Assembly (NCBI GenBank): GCA_019306065.1
Contig: JAFDMF010000003.1
Location: 31,029 to 95,028 of the forward strand
DNA length: 64,000 bases
Source of the DNA: Deltaproteobacteria bacterium
GTDB lineage: Bacteria; Desulfobacterota; Desulfobacteria; Desulfobacterales; JAFDMD01
Direction of reading: 5' to 3'
The notes under the pieces were generated by a model. The model ran no database searches, was not told where the DNA came from, and saw nothing but the letters and a program-made list of their open reading frames with translations. The position numbers were made by a program, and so were the translations under genes. Below are positions 55,506-64,000 of the stretch, piece by piece; the stretch's first letter is position 1; every line of letters starts with the position of its first letter.

Positions 55506-55749
55506 TTTTTGTCTCCGATTTTTCTATAGCGTTTATTATTTGTTTAACCTGATAAACTTTAGCTTTCCCTTTATTATTTTGTATATTTATGCGGGGGTCT
55601 CCTTGCCAAGCGGTTTTATAAATTCTATGAGAACCGCTTGTTTGTCTTGCTTTACCAAAGTAGTAATCGCATATTTTGCATAAATCCGAGAAAGAAATAT
55701 TATTAGGATTTTGCTTTAGTTTTAGAAGAATTTTTTTTATCTTTTCCAT
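55495..55749 (-). CDS. hicA: HicA-family mRNA interferase toxin
   Basis: 84 residues. dsRBD-like fold with ISFSDLCKICDYYFGKARQT, catalytic His41 in SGSHRIYKT, then INIQNNKGKAKVYQVKQIIN. The sequence looks intact. A short leader ahead of it contains GATACA-element DNA. Cleaves mRNA and tmRNA in characterised relatives. Confidence 0.9.
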   Translation of the reverse strand: MEKIKKILLKLKQNPNNISFSDLCKICDYYFGKARQTSGSHRIYKTAWQGDPRINIQNNKGKAKVYQVKQIINAIEKSETKNAF

Positions 55750-56019
55750 ATAGAATAAATATCATTATTGATACTAATGTCAAGTTGATTAAGATACAGA
55801 GTAACAAAGTTGCAAAGTAGAGACGCTGCATGCAGCGTCTCTACAGATTTTTTTCTTTTTTAATAGTGGGTTGATAATCATTCCTTTTTTGTGTCTTAAT
55901 TTAGTCAAGAGGTTTTTTTGAAGACATCTATATATTTTTTAATATGTATTGAAATCGGCTTGTTTTTGTTTTACTTTCTTTTTTGATTTTATAGTAAAAA
56001 AATTAAAGGAGAATAAAAA
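55750..56019. repeat. GATACA element with a perfect 28-nt palindrome
   Basis: The element spans about 55789-55899: TTAAGATACAGAGTAACAAAG, TTGCAAAG, then the perfect palindrome at 55817-55844 (half-site GTAGAGACGCTGCA), a T-rich tract, and ATAATCATTCCTTTTTTGTG followed by TCTTA. Both ends carry inverted GATACA-like motifs. It is the best-preserved copy. The rest to 56019 is AT-rich leader for the fusion gene, with AAAGGAGAATAAAAA before its ATG. Confidence 0.75.
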
Positions 56020-57174
56020 ATGGAAAAGTATCCCCCGGATTTTGAAATATATCTTAACCCCACGCCTTTTCTGGATTTTGATTCAGTAGAGGTCAGCGGT
56101 TTTATTAATGAGGTAATAGATCTGAATAAAAGCAGGTTCGATAATTTAATGAAAATTTATTATACGGTTAGAGACAGTTTTTTATATAATCCTTATAAAA
56201 TAAGTCTTACTGTCGAAGGTTTTAAGGCGAGTACGGTTATTAAAAACGGATACGGGTTTTGTATTCCCAAAGCGGCTCTTCTTGCCGCATCTGCGCGGGC
56301 TATAGGGATACCCGCAAGGCTCGGTTATGTTGACGTAAAAAACCATTTTACTTCGGAAAAGCTTACTAAATTTTTCGGGGATGTTTTTGCTTATCATTCT
56401 TATGCGGATATTTTTTTAAACGGAAAGTGGGTTAAGGCGACTCCTGCCTTTAACGCTTCTTTATGCGACCTGTTTAATGTTGCTCCTTTGGATTTTGACG
56501 GCAAAACCGATTCTTTATTTCAACAGTTTAATAAAGACGGTAAAAAATATATGGAGTATGTAAAAGACAGAGGCGTTTTTCATGAACTGCCTTTTGATAA
56601 TATTGTAGCCTTTTTTAAAGAAAAAATAGAAAAAACCGCGGTAAAATCCAAAATAGATATAGCAGGAGATTTCGGATCGGACGCTTTAAAGGATAAGAGG
56701 GCAAATATTGTTATTTATACGGACGGAGCATGCAGCGGCAATCCGGGAGCCGGAGGTTACGGAGCGGTTATAAAAGAAGGGGATAAAAGAAGCGAGCTTT
56801 TTGCAGGATACAGACGCACAACAAACAACAGGATGGAGCTTCTTGCCTGTATTGAAAGTTTGAGCAGGTTTGAAAAGAAGGCGTCCGTTACTCTTTATTC
56901 GGATTCAAAATATGTGGTTGACGGAATAACTAAAGGCTGGGCAAAAAGATGGCGGAAGAATAACTGGATGCGCAATAAAGAGGAGCTGGCGCTTAATGCC
57001 GATTTATGGAAAAGGCTTCTTGATTTGTGCCAAAAACATGATGTTAATTTTAAATGGGTAAAGGGGCATGCCGGAACCGCCGAAAACGAGAGATGCGATA
57101 AGCTTGCAACAAGCGCGGCTTGCGGAGAAAATTTGCTTATAGACCATATCTATGAGAATAATACTTTTGCATAA
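56020..57174 (+). CDS. Fusion of a transglutaminase-like domain to ribonuclease HI
   Basis: 384 residues in one uninterrupted frame. Residues 1-205 are a transglutaminase-like cysteine protease fold: GYGFCIPKAALLAASARAIG with Cys81, IPARLGYVDVKN, FAYHSYADIFLNGKWVKATP with His126, and HELPFDNI. Residues about 228-370 are a complete RNase HI: IYTDGACSGNPGAGGYGAVI (Asp235), TNNRMELLACIESL (Glu273), LYSDSKYVVDGI (Asp295), FKWVKGHAGTAENERCDKLA (His350, Asp360). All four metal ligands and the His are present, at spacings matching E. coli RNase H (38, 22 and 65 residues apart). The linker (about 206-227) is hydrophilic. RNA/DNA-hybrid cleavage is expected; the role of the N-domain is unknown. Confidence 0.88.
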   Translation: MEKYPPDFEIYLNPTPFLDFDSVEVSGFINEVIDLNKSRFDNLMKIYYTVRDSFLYNPYKISLTVEGFKASTVIKNGYGFCIPKAALLAASARAIGIPARLGYVDVKNHFTSEKLTKFFGDVFAYHSYADIFLNGKWVKATPAFNASLCDLFNVAPLDFDGKTDSLFQQFNKDGKKYMEYVKDRGVFHELPFDNIVAFFKEKIEKTAVKSKIDIAGDFGSDALKDKRANIVIYTDGACSGNPGAGGYGAVIKEGDKRSELFAGYRRTTNNRMELLACIESLSRFEKKASVTLYSDSKYVVDGITKGWAKRWRKNNWMRNKEELALNADLWKRLLDLCQKHDVNFKWVKGHAGTAENERCDKLATSAACGENLLIDHIYENNTFA

Positions 57175-57217
57175 CTTTTTTTGCATTATGCTTAAATTTT
57201 GATGCTCGTTTTATAAA

Positions 57218-57282
57218 GGGATGTTCAAGTTTGTTTGCTCCGCTTTTTGCTTGTCGCTATGCAAAAAAATTTTGAACATCTA
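57218..57282. repeat. Short GATGTTCAAAGTTT-ended element
   Basis: GGATGTTCAAGTTTGTTTGC and CTCCGCTTTTTGCTTGTCGC at the left, TATGCAAAAAAATTTTGAAC and ATC at the right: the two termini of the family joined after loss of the middle. It folds as a simple hairpin between the RNase H fusion gene and the GDT1-like gene. Confidence 0.65.
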
Positions 57283-57326
57283 CTTTTTCGTATCTAACAA
57301 GGGGTTATCTTTTAAAAAGGAAAAAA

Positions 57327-57599
57327 ATGAAAGGCTTATGGATTGTATTTATAAGCGTTTTTTTGGCGGAACTCGGAGATAAAACTCAGCTTGCCACTTT
57401 AATTTTTGCAACGGACGGACGGCTTAATAAATGGGGGGTATTTTGCGCCTCGTCTCTCGCCTTGATTTTATCTTCTTTAATAGCCTCGCTTTTGGGAAGT
57501 CAATTGAGTAATTGGATTAATCCTAAAACGTTAAAGATGATTGCAGGCGTTGGATTTATAGGAATAGGGGCTTTTATGCTCTTTAATATTAAAAGCTAA
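57327..57599 (+). CDS. Half-size GDT1/TMEM165 (UPF0016) membrane protein
   Basis: 90 residues, three hydrophobic spans. It contains the family motif E-x-G-D-K-T in FLAELGDKTQLATLIFAT (about residues 13-30). Family members are cation (Mn2+/Ca2+)/H+ exchangers with two such repeats; this one has one, so it probably works as a dimer or pairs with another half. No second half-gene is adjacent. Confidence 0.85.
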   Translation: MKGLWIVFISVFLAELGDKTQLATLIFATDGRLNKWGVFCASSLALILSSLIASLLGSQLSNWINPKTLKMIAGVGFIGIGAFMLFNIKS

Positions 57600-57628
57600 C
57601 CCTTTTTGCTTGCGCTTGTATAAATAAG

Positions 57629-57660
57629 AAAAGAGAAGCAAAAATTTTTGCTTCTCTTTT
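57629..57660. terminator. Bidirectional intrinsic terminator
   Basis: A perfect 32-nt palindrome with half-site AAAAGAGAAGCAAAAA; its A and T tracts give a T-run on either strand. It sits between two convergent genes, the GDT1-like gene (plus) and the FG-GAP gene (minus), and should stop transcription from both. Confidence 0.85.
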
Positions 57661-57680
57661 ATATCAAAGCGAGAAGTTTT

Positions 57681-59333
57681 TTATAAATCAAAAGATATTA
57701 AGAAACTTGCTCCTTTTGTTCCTATCATATCCCCTTCTTTTGCTACTAAAACCGCCATAATTTCTTTTTTACCGTCGTTATCAAAATCTCCGATTGCAAA
57801 ATCGCTTATTCTGCCGGTTATTTTTCTTGTTTTTCCCATAGGCGCAAAGCCTGCTCCATCCCATGAAAAAGCAAAAATTTGAGTTGAAATATACTTTTTA
57901 TATCTTAACATTTCCAAAGCCGCAGGCTCATGATTTTTTACTATAATTACATCCTCTTTTCCATCGTTGTTTATATCGGATATATTAATCCGCATAGGGA
58001 AATAGGATTGGGAATAAGGGTCGTGGGTAGAGGTCTTTTTTTCCATATAAAGCAGGTTGCCGCCGTAAGCAACTCCGCTTTTCCAAATCTCTTTTCCGAA
58101 ATTATTGGTTATCTGCACTTTATCGGAGGAGCCGAAAGATATAAGGCTTGTCTTGTTTTTAGAACCTCCGATACTCTGATTTGATAAGGCTATTCCCAAA
58201 ACATTGGCGGTTTGTTCGGTTAGTATTTTCTGCCCCTGCACATAAGTCGAACCGTTCCAAGTAAGCTCGTAAATAGGATTTTCAAACTGATCGTAACCGG
58301 CTTTCTGTTTTTGTCCGTATAACACTTTTCCAAGTTCCGTATTTATCGCTCTGAAATACCAATCGCTTCCTTTTACGATATTTACAAAACTTTTCCCGTC
58401 CCATTCGTAAACCGAAGAGTCTACGCTTGATTTATGGGTATTAAGGCTTGTAATAAAGATTTCCGGCGTTCCGTTGTTGTTTATATCCGCTATATCAACC
58501 GCTATATTATATTTATGTTTATTGGTATCTATTGTATCGGTTTTAATTATTTTAGGTCCGTCCGCCTTATAAACAAATATATTATGATCGCCAATCATTA
58601 CTATTTCGGTAAAGTTGTCATTATTTATATCTCCTATGGCGGCTCCGTTTATTCTGTATGTAAAGCGCTGGCTTCTTTTATAGCGTCTGCTTTTGCCGGA
58701 CGGGGCGGGTCCTAAACCGCCGAAAAAATCATCCGAGTCGTCTGCATAATGGAATCCGAAAGCGCCTTCGTTAAAAAGTTTTTCCGGATGTATATTAGAA
58801 GCGTCTTGAGCGACTGGGGCGTTAGGCGCAGGCGTTGTTCCTTCCACCGCTTCAACGGCGCCGAATAAGCTTTGATAAATTTTATTTGCAAAAAGATTTG
58901 CCATAGGAATAATCCGAGATTTATCTTCGGTCTGTTTGGAAAATGAAATAGTCTCTTTTATTCCTGATACGTCGATCATTTTTGCGTCAAAGCTTACGCT
59001 GTTTCCAAGCAAGGTAATGCTTCCCAAAATTATATATTCGGCGTTAAGGGAGGCTCCAATCTCTTTTGCTCGCTTTTCATTTGACAGATCATAGTTTTGT
59101 CCCGTCAAAGCTTTTTCTACCTTGCTTTTTTCTATTATTGTAAATTTTGCGTTTTTTCCCAGTCTCGATGCAAGCATATCGAAGATTCCGTTTTGTAAAA
59201 AAGACATATCCTGTTGGGAGTTTATTTTAAAAGGGGTTAAAGCGGTTTTTAAAGGAGATGCGACTGCATAACCGTAAAAAAACAGCGTGACAAAAATAAA
59301 AGTTATCAATAAGTATTCGGCTTTTTTCTTCAA
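57681..59333 (-). CDS. Exported FG-GAP/VCBS-repeat protein with a CsgG/FlgO-like N-domain
   Basis: 550 residues. Signal peptide (MKKKAEYLLITFIFVTLFFY then GYAVASP). Residues about 30-165 resemble the CsgG/FlgO group: ALTPFKINSQQDMSFLQNGI, FDMLASRL, FTIIEKSKVEKAL, AKEIGASLNAEYIILGSITL. The rest carries at least four Ca-binding-like FG-GAP/VCBS repeats: GDINNDNFTEIVMIGDHN, ADINNNGTPEIFITSLN, SDINNDGKEDVIIVKNHE and GDFDNDGKKEIMAVLV. Such proteins are periplasmic or surface-located. The function is unknown. Confidence 0.75.
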   Translation of the reverse strand: MKKKAEYLLITFIFVTLFFYGYAVASPLKTALTPFKINSQQDMSFLQNGIFDMLASRLGKNAKFTIIEKSKVEKALTGQNYDLSNEKRAKEIGASLNAEYIILGSITLLGNSVSFDAKMIDVSGIKETISFSKQTEDKSRIIPMANLFANKIYQSLFGAVEAVEGTTPAPNAPVAQDASNIHPEKLFNEGAFGFHYADDSDDFFGGLGPAPSGKSRRYKRSQRFTYRINGAAIGDINNDNFTEIVMIGDHNIFVYKADGPKIIKTDTIDTNKHKYNIAVDIADINNNGTPEIFITSLNTHKSSVDSSVYEWDGKSFVNIVKGSDWYFRAINTELGKVLYGQKQKAGYDQFENPIYELTWNGSTYVQGQKILTEQTANVLGIALSNQSIGGSKNKTSLISFGSSDKVQITNNFGKEIWKSGVAYGGNLLYMEKKTSTHDPYSQSYFPMRINISDINNDGKEDVIIVKNHEPAALEMLRYKKYISTQIFAFSWDGAGFAPMGKTRKITGRISDFAIGDFDNDGKKEIMAVLVAKEGDMIGTKGASFLISFDL

Positions 59334-59453
59334 TTTGTTACTCCTTATCTTTATATTATTGAATAAAAAATATTTTCAATGTAAAAGCGTTATTTGCTAC
59401 GAAACAATTTACATATATCAAAACGATTTACAATACTTTTTTAAAAACCGCTT

Positions 59454-60467
59454 ATGTATTTATTATCCGATTATGATTATAATCTGCCGCAGGAGCTTAT
59501 AGCTCAAAAGCCTTGCGAGCAAAGAGATAGTTCCAAGCTTCTTTATATGGATAAAAAAAACGGAGCGCTTGCGGACCGGTTTTTTTTTGAAATCGAAACC
59601 TTTTTTAAAAAAGGGGACATTCTTGTAATAAACAATACAAAGGTTTTACCTGCGCGCCTTTACGGCAAAAAGGAAACGGGCGGCAAAATAGAGGCGCTTA
59701 TATTAAGCTTTTCAGCTGCTCCCCAAGCGCTTATAAAAAGTTCCAAAAGGCTTAAAAACGGAGCGTACATTTTTTTCGATAAGGTAAAGGCGGAGGTTTT
59801 AAGCTTTAACAAAGGGGTTTATCAGATTAAGTTTTCTTCCAAACAGGAGTTGGAAAGTTTGCTCGAGCGTCAGGGACAAATGCCTCTTCCTCCTTATATT
59901 CAAAGATACGGCAAAGAGGACAAAACCTCGTATCAGACGGTTTACGCTTCAAAAGAGGGCGCGGTCGCCGCTCCTACCGCAGGGCTTCATTTTACCGAAA
60001 ATCTTATTAATAGAATAAAAGCCGTTGGAGTTGAGATAGTAGAAATCACCCTTCATGTAGGATACGGAACATTTTTTCCGGTGCGGGTTAAGGATATAAG
60101 AGAGCATCAAATACATTCGGAGCAAGTAATTATTACGCCCGCCGCCGCCGATAAGATAAATAATGCAAAAAAAAACGGCTCAAGAGTTATAGCCGTAGGA
60201 ACAACTTCGGTTAGAAGCTTAGAGTTTGCGGCGTCTGAAAACGGCAAAATAAAGCCGATACAAACCGAATGCGATCTTTTTATATATCCGGGATATAGAT
60301 TTAAAATAGTAAACGCCATAATTACAAATTTTCATCTTCCGAAATCTACTCTTCTTATGCTTGTTTCCGCTTTTGCGGGACGCGAAAATATATTAAAGGC
60401 ATATGAGCAAGCGGTAAACAAAAGGTATAGATTTTTTAGCTACGGAGACGCTATGTTTTTGTATTAA
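59454..60467 (+). CDS. queA: tRNA preQ1(34) S-adenosylmethionine ribosyltransferase-isomerase
   Basis: Converts preQ1 in tRNA to epoxyqueuosine with SAM. 337 residues: YLLSDYDYNLPQELIAQKPC, GDILVINNTKVLPARLYGKK, MPLPPYIQRYGKEDKTSYQT, VYASKEGAVAAPTAGLHFTE, and FPVRVKDIREHQIHSE. It is divergent from the FG-GAP gene and 66 bases upstream of tgt, the next gene of the queuosine pathway to which it belongs. No obvious Shine-Dalgarno sequence. Confidence 0.97.
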   Translation: MYLLSDYDYNLPQELIAQKPCEQRDSSKLLYMDKKNGALADRFFFEIETFFKKGDILVINNTKVLPARLYGKKETGGKIEALILSFSAAPQALIKSSKRLKNGAYIFFDKVKAEVLSFNKGVYQIKFSSKQELESLLERQGQMPLPPYIQRYGKEDKTSYQTVYASKEGAVAAPTAGLHFTENLINRIKAVGVEIVEITLHVGYGTFFPVRVKDIREHQIHSEQVIITPAAADKINNAKKNGSRVIAVGTTSVRSLEFAASENGKIKPIQTECDLFIYPGYRFKIVNAIITNFHLPKSTLLMLVSAFAGRENILKAYEQAVNKRYRFFSYGDAMFLY

Positions 60468-60515
60468 TAATAAAGGGTATAACCTTGAAGATTAAAAGCA
60501 AACAAACGCATTTGA

Positions 60516-61634
<1,119 letters not shown>

Positions 61635-61677
61635 CGCGGCTGCTTTATATCTTGAATTTAAAAGGAGGAACAATTTT

Positions 61678-62856
61678 ATGTCCATATCGAAAAAGGTAGA
61701 TGCCATAATAAAAAAATCTTCTTGGATAAGAAAAATGTTTGAAGAAGGTATGAAATTAAAATCAATATATGGAGAAGATAATGTATTCGATTTTTCATTG
61801 GGAAATCCAAGCATAGACCCGCCGGAAAAATTTAAAAAAGTTATTACCGATATTGTGAGCGATATGTCCGGTCCTCACGGATATATGCCTAATACGGGCT
61901 ATCCGAGCGTTCGTAAGGCGGTTGCGGATTACATATCAAAAGAGCAAAATATAGATGCGGATGCAAATGATATTATAATGACATGCGGGGCTGCCGGAGG
62001 TTTAAACATAATATTTAAAGCGATTCTTGATTCGGGAGACGAAGTTGTTACTCCCGCTCCTTATTTTGTAGAATACAATTTTTATACGGACAATCATGGC
62101 GGAGTTTTAAAGACCGCTGCTACAAACGAGGATTTTACTTTAAATACAGATGCGATAGCTTCGGCTATAACAGATAAAACAAAAGCGGTTTTAATCAATT
62201 CTCCTCATAATCCTACAGGGCAGGTTTATTCGGAAGCAAGCTTAAAAGAGCTCGGAAATCTTTTAAAAGAGAAAAGCGCTCAATACGGAAAAATAATATA
62301 CCTTATATCTGACGAGCCGTATAGAAAACTTGTTTTTAACAACATAAAAGTGCCAAGCATATTCGACTTCTACAAAAACAGCATAATGACAACCTCATAT
62401 TCAAAAGACCTTTCTCTTGCAGGCGAAAGACTCGGTTTTACGGTTATAAGCCCTAAAGCCGAACTTAAAGAAGAAGTTTTATCAGGAATGGCGCTTGCAA
62501 ACAGAATACTCGGATACGTAAACGCTCCTTCTTTAATACAGCTTGTAGCTGCCCGGCTTCAAGGGGAATCTGCCGATATATCCGAATATGAAAGAAAAAA
62601 AGTAATTTTTTGCGAAGGGCTTAAAAAAGCCGGATACGAATTTATAGAACCAGCTGGAACATTTTATATATTTCCCAAATCTCCGATTAAAGACGACGCA
62701 GAGTTTGTCAGCGAACTTCAAAAAGAAAAAATATTAGTAGTGCCTGGAAGCGGTTTCGGGGGACCCGGATACTTTAGAATTGCTTTTTGCGTATCCGATA
62801 AAACAATAATAAACGCTTTGCCCGGTTTTGAAAGGGCTATGAAAAAATATAGATAG
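61678..62856 (+). CDS. PLP-dependent aminotransferase, class I/II
   Basis: 392 residues. Fold type I aminotransferase: FSLGNPSIDPP, GPHGYMPNTGYPSVRKAVA, TCGAAGGLNIIF, LINSPHNPTGQVYSE, DEPYRKLVF, then the PLP lysine Lys243 in TTSYSKDLSLAGERLGF, and FRIAFCVSD near the end. It resembles aspartate-type aminotransferases found in Firmicutes and deltaproteobacteria. The substrate is not determined by sequence. AAAGGAGGAACA precedes the start. It lies 44 bases after tgt. Confidence 0.92.
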   Translation: MSISKKVDAIIKKSSWIRKMFEEGMKLKSIYGEDNVFDFSLGNPSIDPPEKFKKVITDIVSDMSGPHGYMPNTGYPSVRKAVADYISKEQNIDADANDIIMTCGAAGGLNIIFKAILDSGDEVVTPAPYFVEYNFYTDNHGGVLKTAATNEDFTLNTDAIASAITDKTKAVLINSPHNPTGQVYSEASLKELGNLLKEKSAQYGKIIYLISDEPYRKLVFNNIKVPSIFDFYKNSIMTTSYSKDLSLAGERLGFTVISPKAELKEEVLSGMALANRILGYVNAPSLIQLVAARLQGESADISEYERKKVIFCEGLKKAGYEFIEPAGTFYIFPKSPIKDDAEFVSELQKEKILVVPGSGFGGPGYFRIAFCVSDKTIINALPGFERAMKKYR

Positions 62857-62936
62857 TAAAAAACCGTTTGCGAAGAATGGAAAAAGGTAAAACCGATTTT
62901 TAAAAATTTTAATGATTCTCAATTTAAACTTATATA

Positions 62937-63911
62937 ATGAAAAATACCGCAGAATATATAAAGGAACTTAAAGCCGGCAACAGAAGAACCCTTGCTAAAA
63001 TAATTACCCTCGTAGAAAGCGTAAGACCCGACGATACCCAAAAAGCGAGAGAAATTATAGACGCTGTTATGCCAAATACAGGCAAATCAATAAGAATAGG
63101 AGTAACAGGCGTACCGGGCGTAGGCAAAAGTTCTTTTATCGAAAGCTTCGGGCTATATCTTACAAAAAATAATCATAAAGTAGCGGCGCTTGCTATTGAC
63201 CCGTCCAGCATAAGAACAGGCGGAAGCATACTTGCCGATAAAACCAGAATGGATAAACTCTGCTTAGAAAAAAATGCTTTTATCCGTCCGTCTCCTTCAA
63301 GCGGCGCCCTCGGAGGAGTTGCAAGAAAAACAAAAGAGGCAATGCTGATATGCGAAGCCGCCGGTTTTGACGTTATAATAGTCGAGACCGTCGGAGTAGG
63401 GCAGTCCGAAACAACAGCGGCGTCAATGGTAGATTTTTTTCTTGTTTTAATGCTTGCCGGAGCGGGAGACGAATTACAAGGAATAAAAAAAGGAATACTT
63501 GAAATAGCAGACGCCATAGTAATAAATAAATCGGATGGCGATAACATAAAAAATGCCGATATAGCGCGTAAAGAATATCAAAACGCTTTATCTTTGCTTC
63601 ATCATGAATCCCCCTTATGGAACCCTCCGGTTCTTACCTGCTCGGCTCTTAATTCCGAAGGAATAGAAAAGATATGGCAGACAATAACCGAATATAAAAA
63701 AATAGTATCGGCTTCCGGCGAGTTTGATAAAAAAAGAAGAAAACAGGCTATAGACTGGATGCGTTTTCTTATAACCGAAGAGATAAAAGAGAGATTTTAT
63801 AATAATAAAAAGGTAAAAGAGATGCTGCCGGAATTAACCTTAAAAGTGGAACAAGGGCTTATTTCTCCTTCCGGCTCGGTTGATAAGCTTATGAGGGAGA
63901 CGACGGGATAA
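62937..63911 (+). CDS. meaB: Methylmalonyl-CoA mutase-associated GTPase MeaB
   Basis: 324 residues, G3E GTPase family. It protects and reloads adenosylcobalamin-dependent mutases. Walker A GVPGVGKSSFIESF (58-71), switch-region DPSSIRTGGSILADKTRM, FIRPSPSSGALGGVARKTKE, VIIVETVGVGQSE, and the guanine motif NKSD. Its presence implies a methylmalonyl-CoA or related mutase encoded elsewhere in the genome. Its TAA stop overlaps the ATG of the next gene. Confidence 0.96.
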   Translation: MKNTAEYIKELKAGNRRTLAKIITLVESVRPDDTQKAREIIDAVMPNTGKSIRIGVTGVPGVGKSSFIESFGLYLTKNNHKVAALAIDPSSIRTGGSILADKTRMDKLCLEKNAFIRPSPSSGALGGVARKTKEAMLICEAAGFDVIIVETVGVGQSETTAASMVDFFLVLMLAGAGDELQGIKKGILEIADAIVINKSDGDNIKNADIARKEYQNALSLLHHESPLWNPPVLTCSALNSEGIEKIWQTITEYKKIVSASGEFDKKRRKQAIDWMRFLITEEIKERFYNNKKVKEMLPELTLKVEQGLISPSGSVDKLMRETTG

Positions 63912-64000
63912 TGAAAAAATTTTACGAAATTAAAAAAGCTTCACAAATATTATTCGGCGATGATGTGGAATTGTTGCCGTCAGTAACCGAAATGTTTGAA
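63911..64000 (+). CDS. Unknown protein, N-terminal 30 residues only
   Basis: ATG at 63911 shares an A with the meaB stop codon, so the two genes are translationally coupled. The visible part reads MKKFYEIKKASQILFGDDVE, then LLPSVTEMFE, and has no stop before the window ends. Too short for recognition; a mutase-related partner would fit the context but is only a guess. Confidence 0.55.
   Translation, partial: MKKFYEIKKASQILFGDDVELLPSVTEMFE

Overview
The window is AT-rich chromosomal DNA from a Gram-negative bacterium. Evidence for a Gram-negative cell is three outer-membrane beta-barrel porins with a terminal aromatic residue, an RND efflux pump, GlnE, and an MreBCD/PBP2/RodA/bactofilin cluster. 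The F1-type ATP synthase operon carries two b-type subunits (b' and b) and lacks atpB/atpE. Together with an ETF-quinone oxidoreductase, MeaB and a CoA-transferase/GNAT fusion, this fits a low-GC member of the former Deltaproteobacteria (Desulfobacterota or a neighbouring phylum). That placement is inference; there is no rRNA gene in the window, and no tRNA gene was seen by eye.

Layout. Positions 1-5760 (minus strand): obg (partial), rpmA, rplU, a 29-residue membrane peptide, a Sua5/YrdC protein, purD, a YqeC-like P-loop protein and a CoA-transferase/acetyltransferase fusion. Positions 5761-6728: repeats, a possible small membrane protein and a stop-interrupted antitoxin gene. Positions 6729-11805: the translation block infC-rpmI-rplT-pheS-pheT-merR, where infC appears to start at ATA. 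Positions 11809-16635: a decayed AlbA_2-like fragment, then a tandem array of three porin genes plus a fourth degenerate copy. Positions 17030-28678: glnE, an LD-carboxypeptidase, a serine hydrolase and the cell-shape cluster mreBCD-mrdA-rodA-bactofilin. Positions 28732-34743: atpF'-F-H-A-G-D-C, followed by a GlmU-like uridylyltransferase without its acetyltransferase half.

Positions 35822-50637 are mixed accessory DNA and housekeeping genes. They hold two secreted SUMF1-like proteins and a double Rid-domain protein. A PARIS-like anti-phage pair (AAA ATPase plus DUF4435/TOPRIM effector) lies here, its effector gene interrupted by one in-frame amber codon. pyrF, an archaeal-type proS and a phosphopantetheinyl transferase follow, then a two-gene restriction-modification-like cassette and an ETF-quinone oxidoreductase. 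Positions 50653-64000: an RND efflux pair, a HicAB toxin-antitoxin pair, a transglutaminase-like/RNase HI fusion, a half-size GDT1-like transporter, an FG-GAP repeat protein, queA-tgt, an aminotransferase, meaB and a truncated unknown gene.

Intergenic DNA is unusually rich in short dispersed elements. I recognise at least four families: GATACA-ended elements (several with a perfect 28-nt palindrome), GATGTTCAAAGTTT-ended elements, a GTTCCCG/CGGGAAC-ended 90-nt element that supplies the last codons of glnE, and the widespread TCATTTCGAGC-type repeat. Several accessory genes are visibly decaying (antitoxin, AlbA_2 fragment, fourth porin, PARIS effector). This suggests a genome that gains and loses defence and surface genes beside a stable core.
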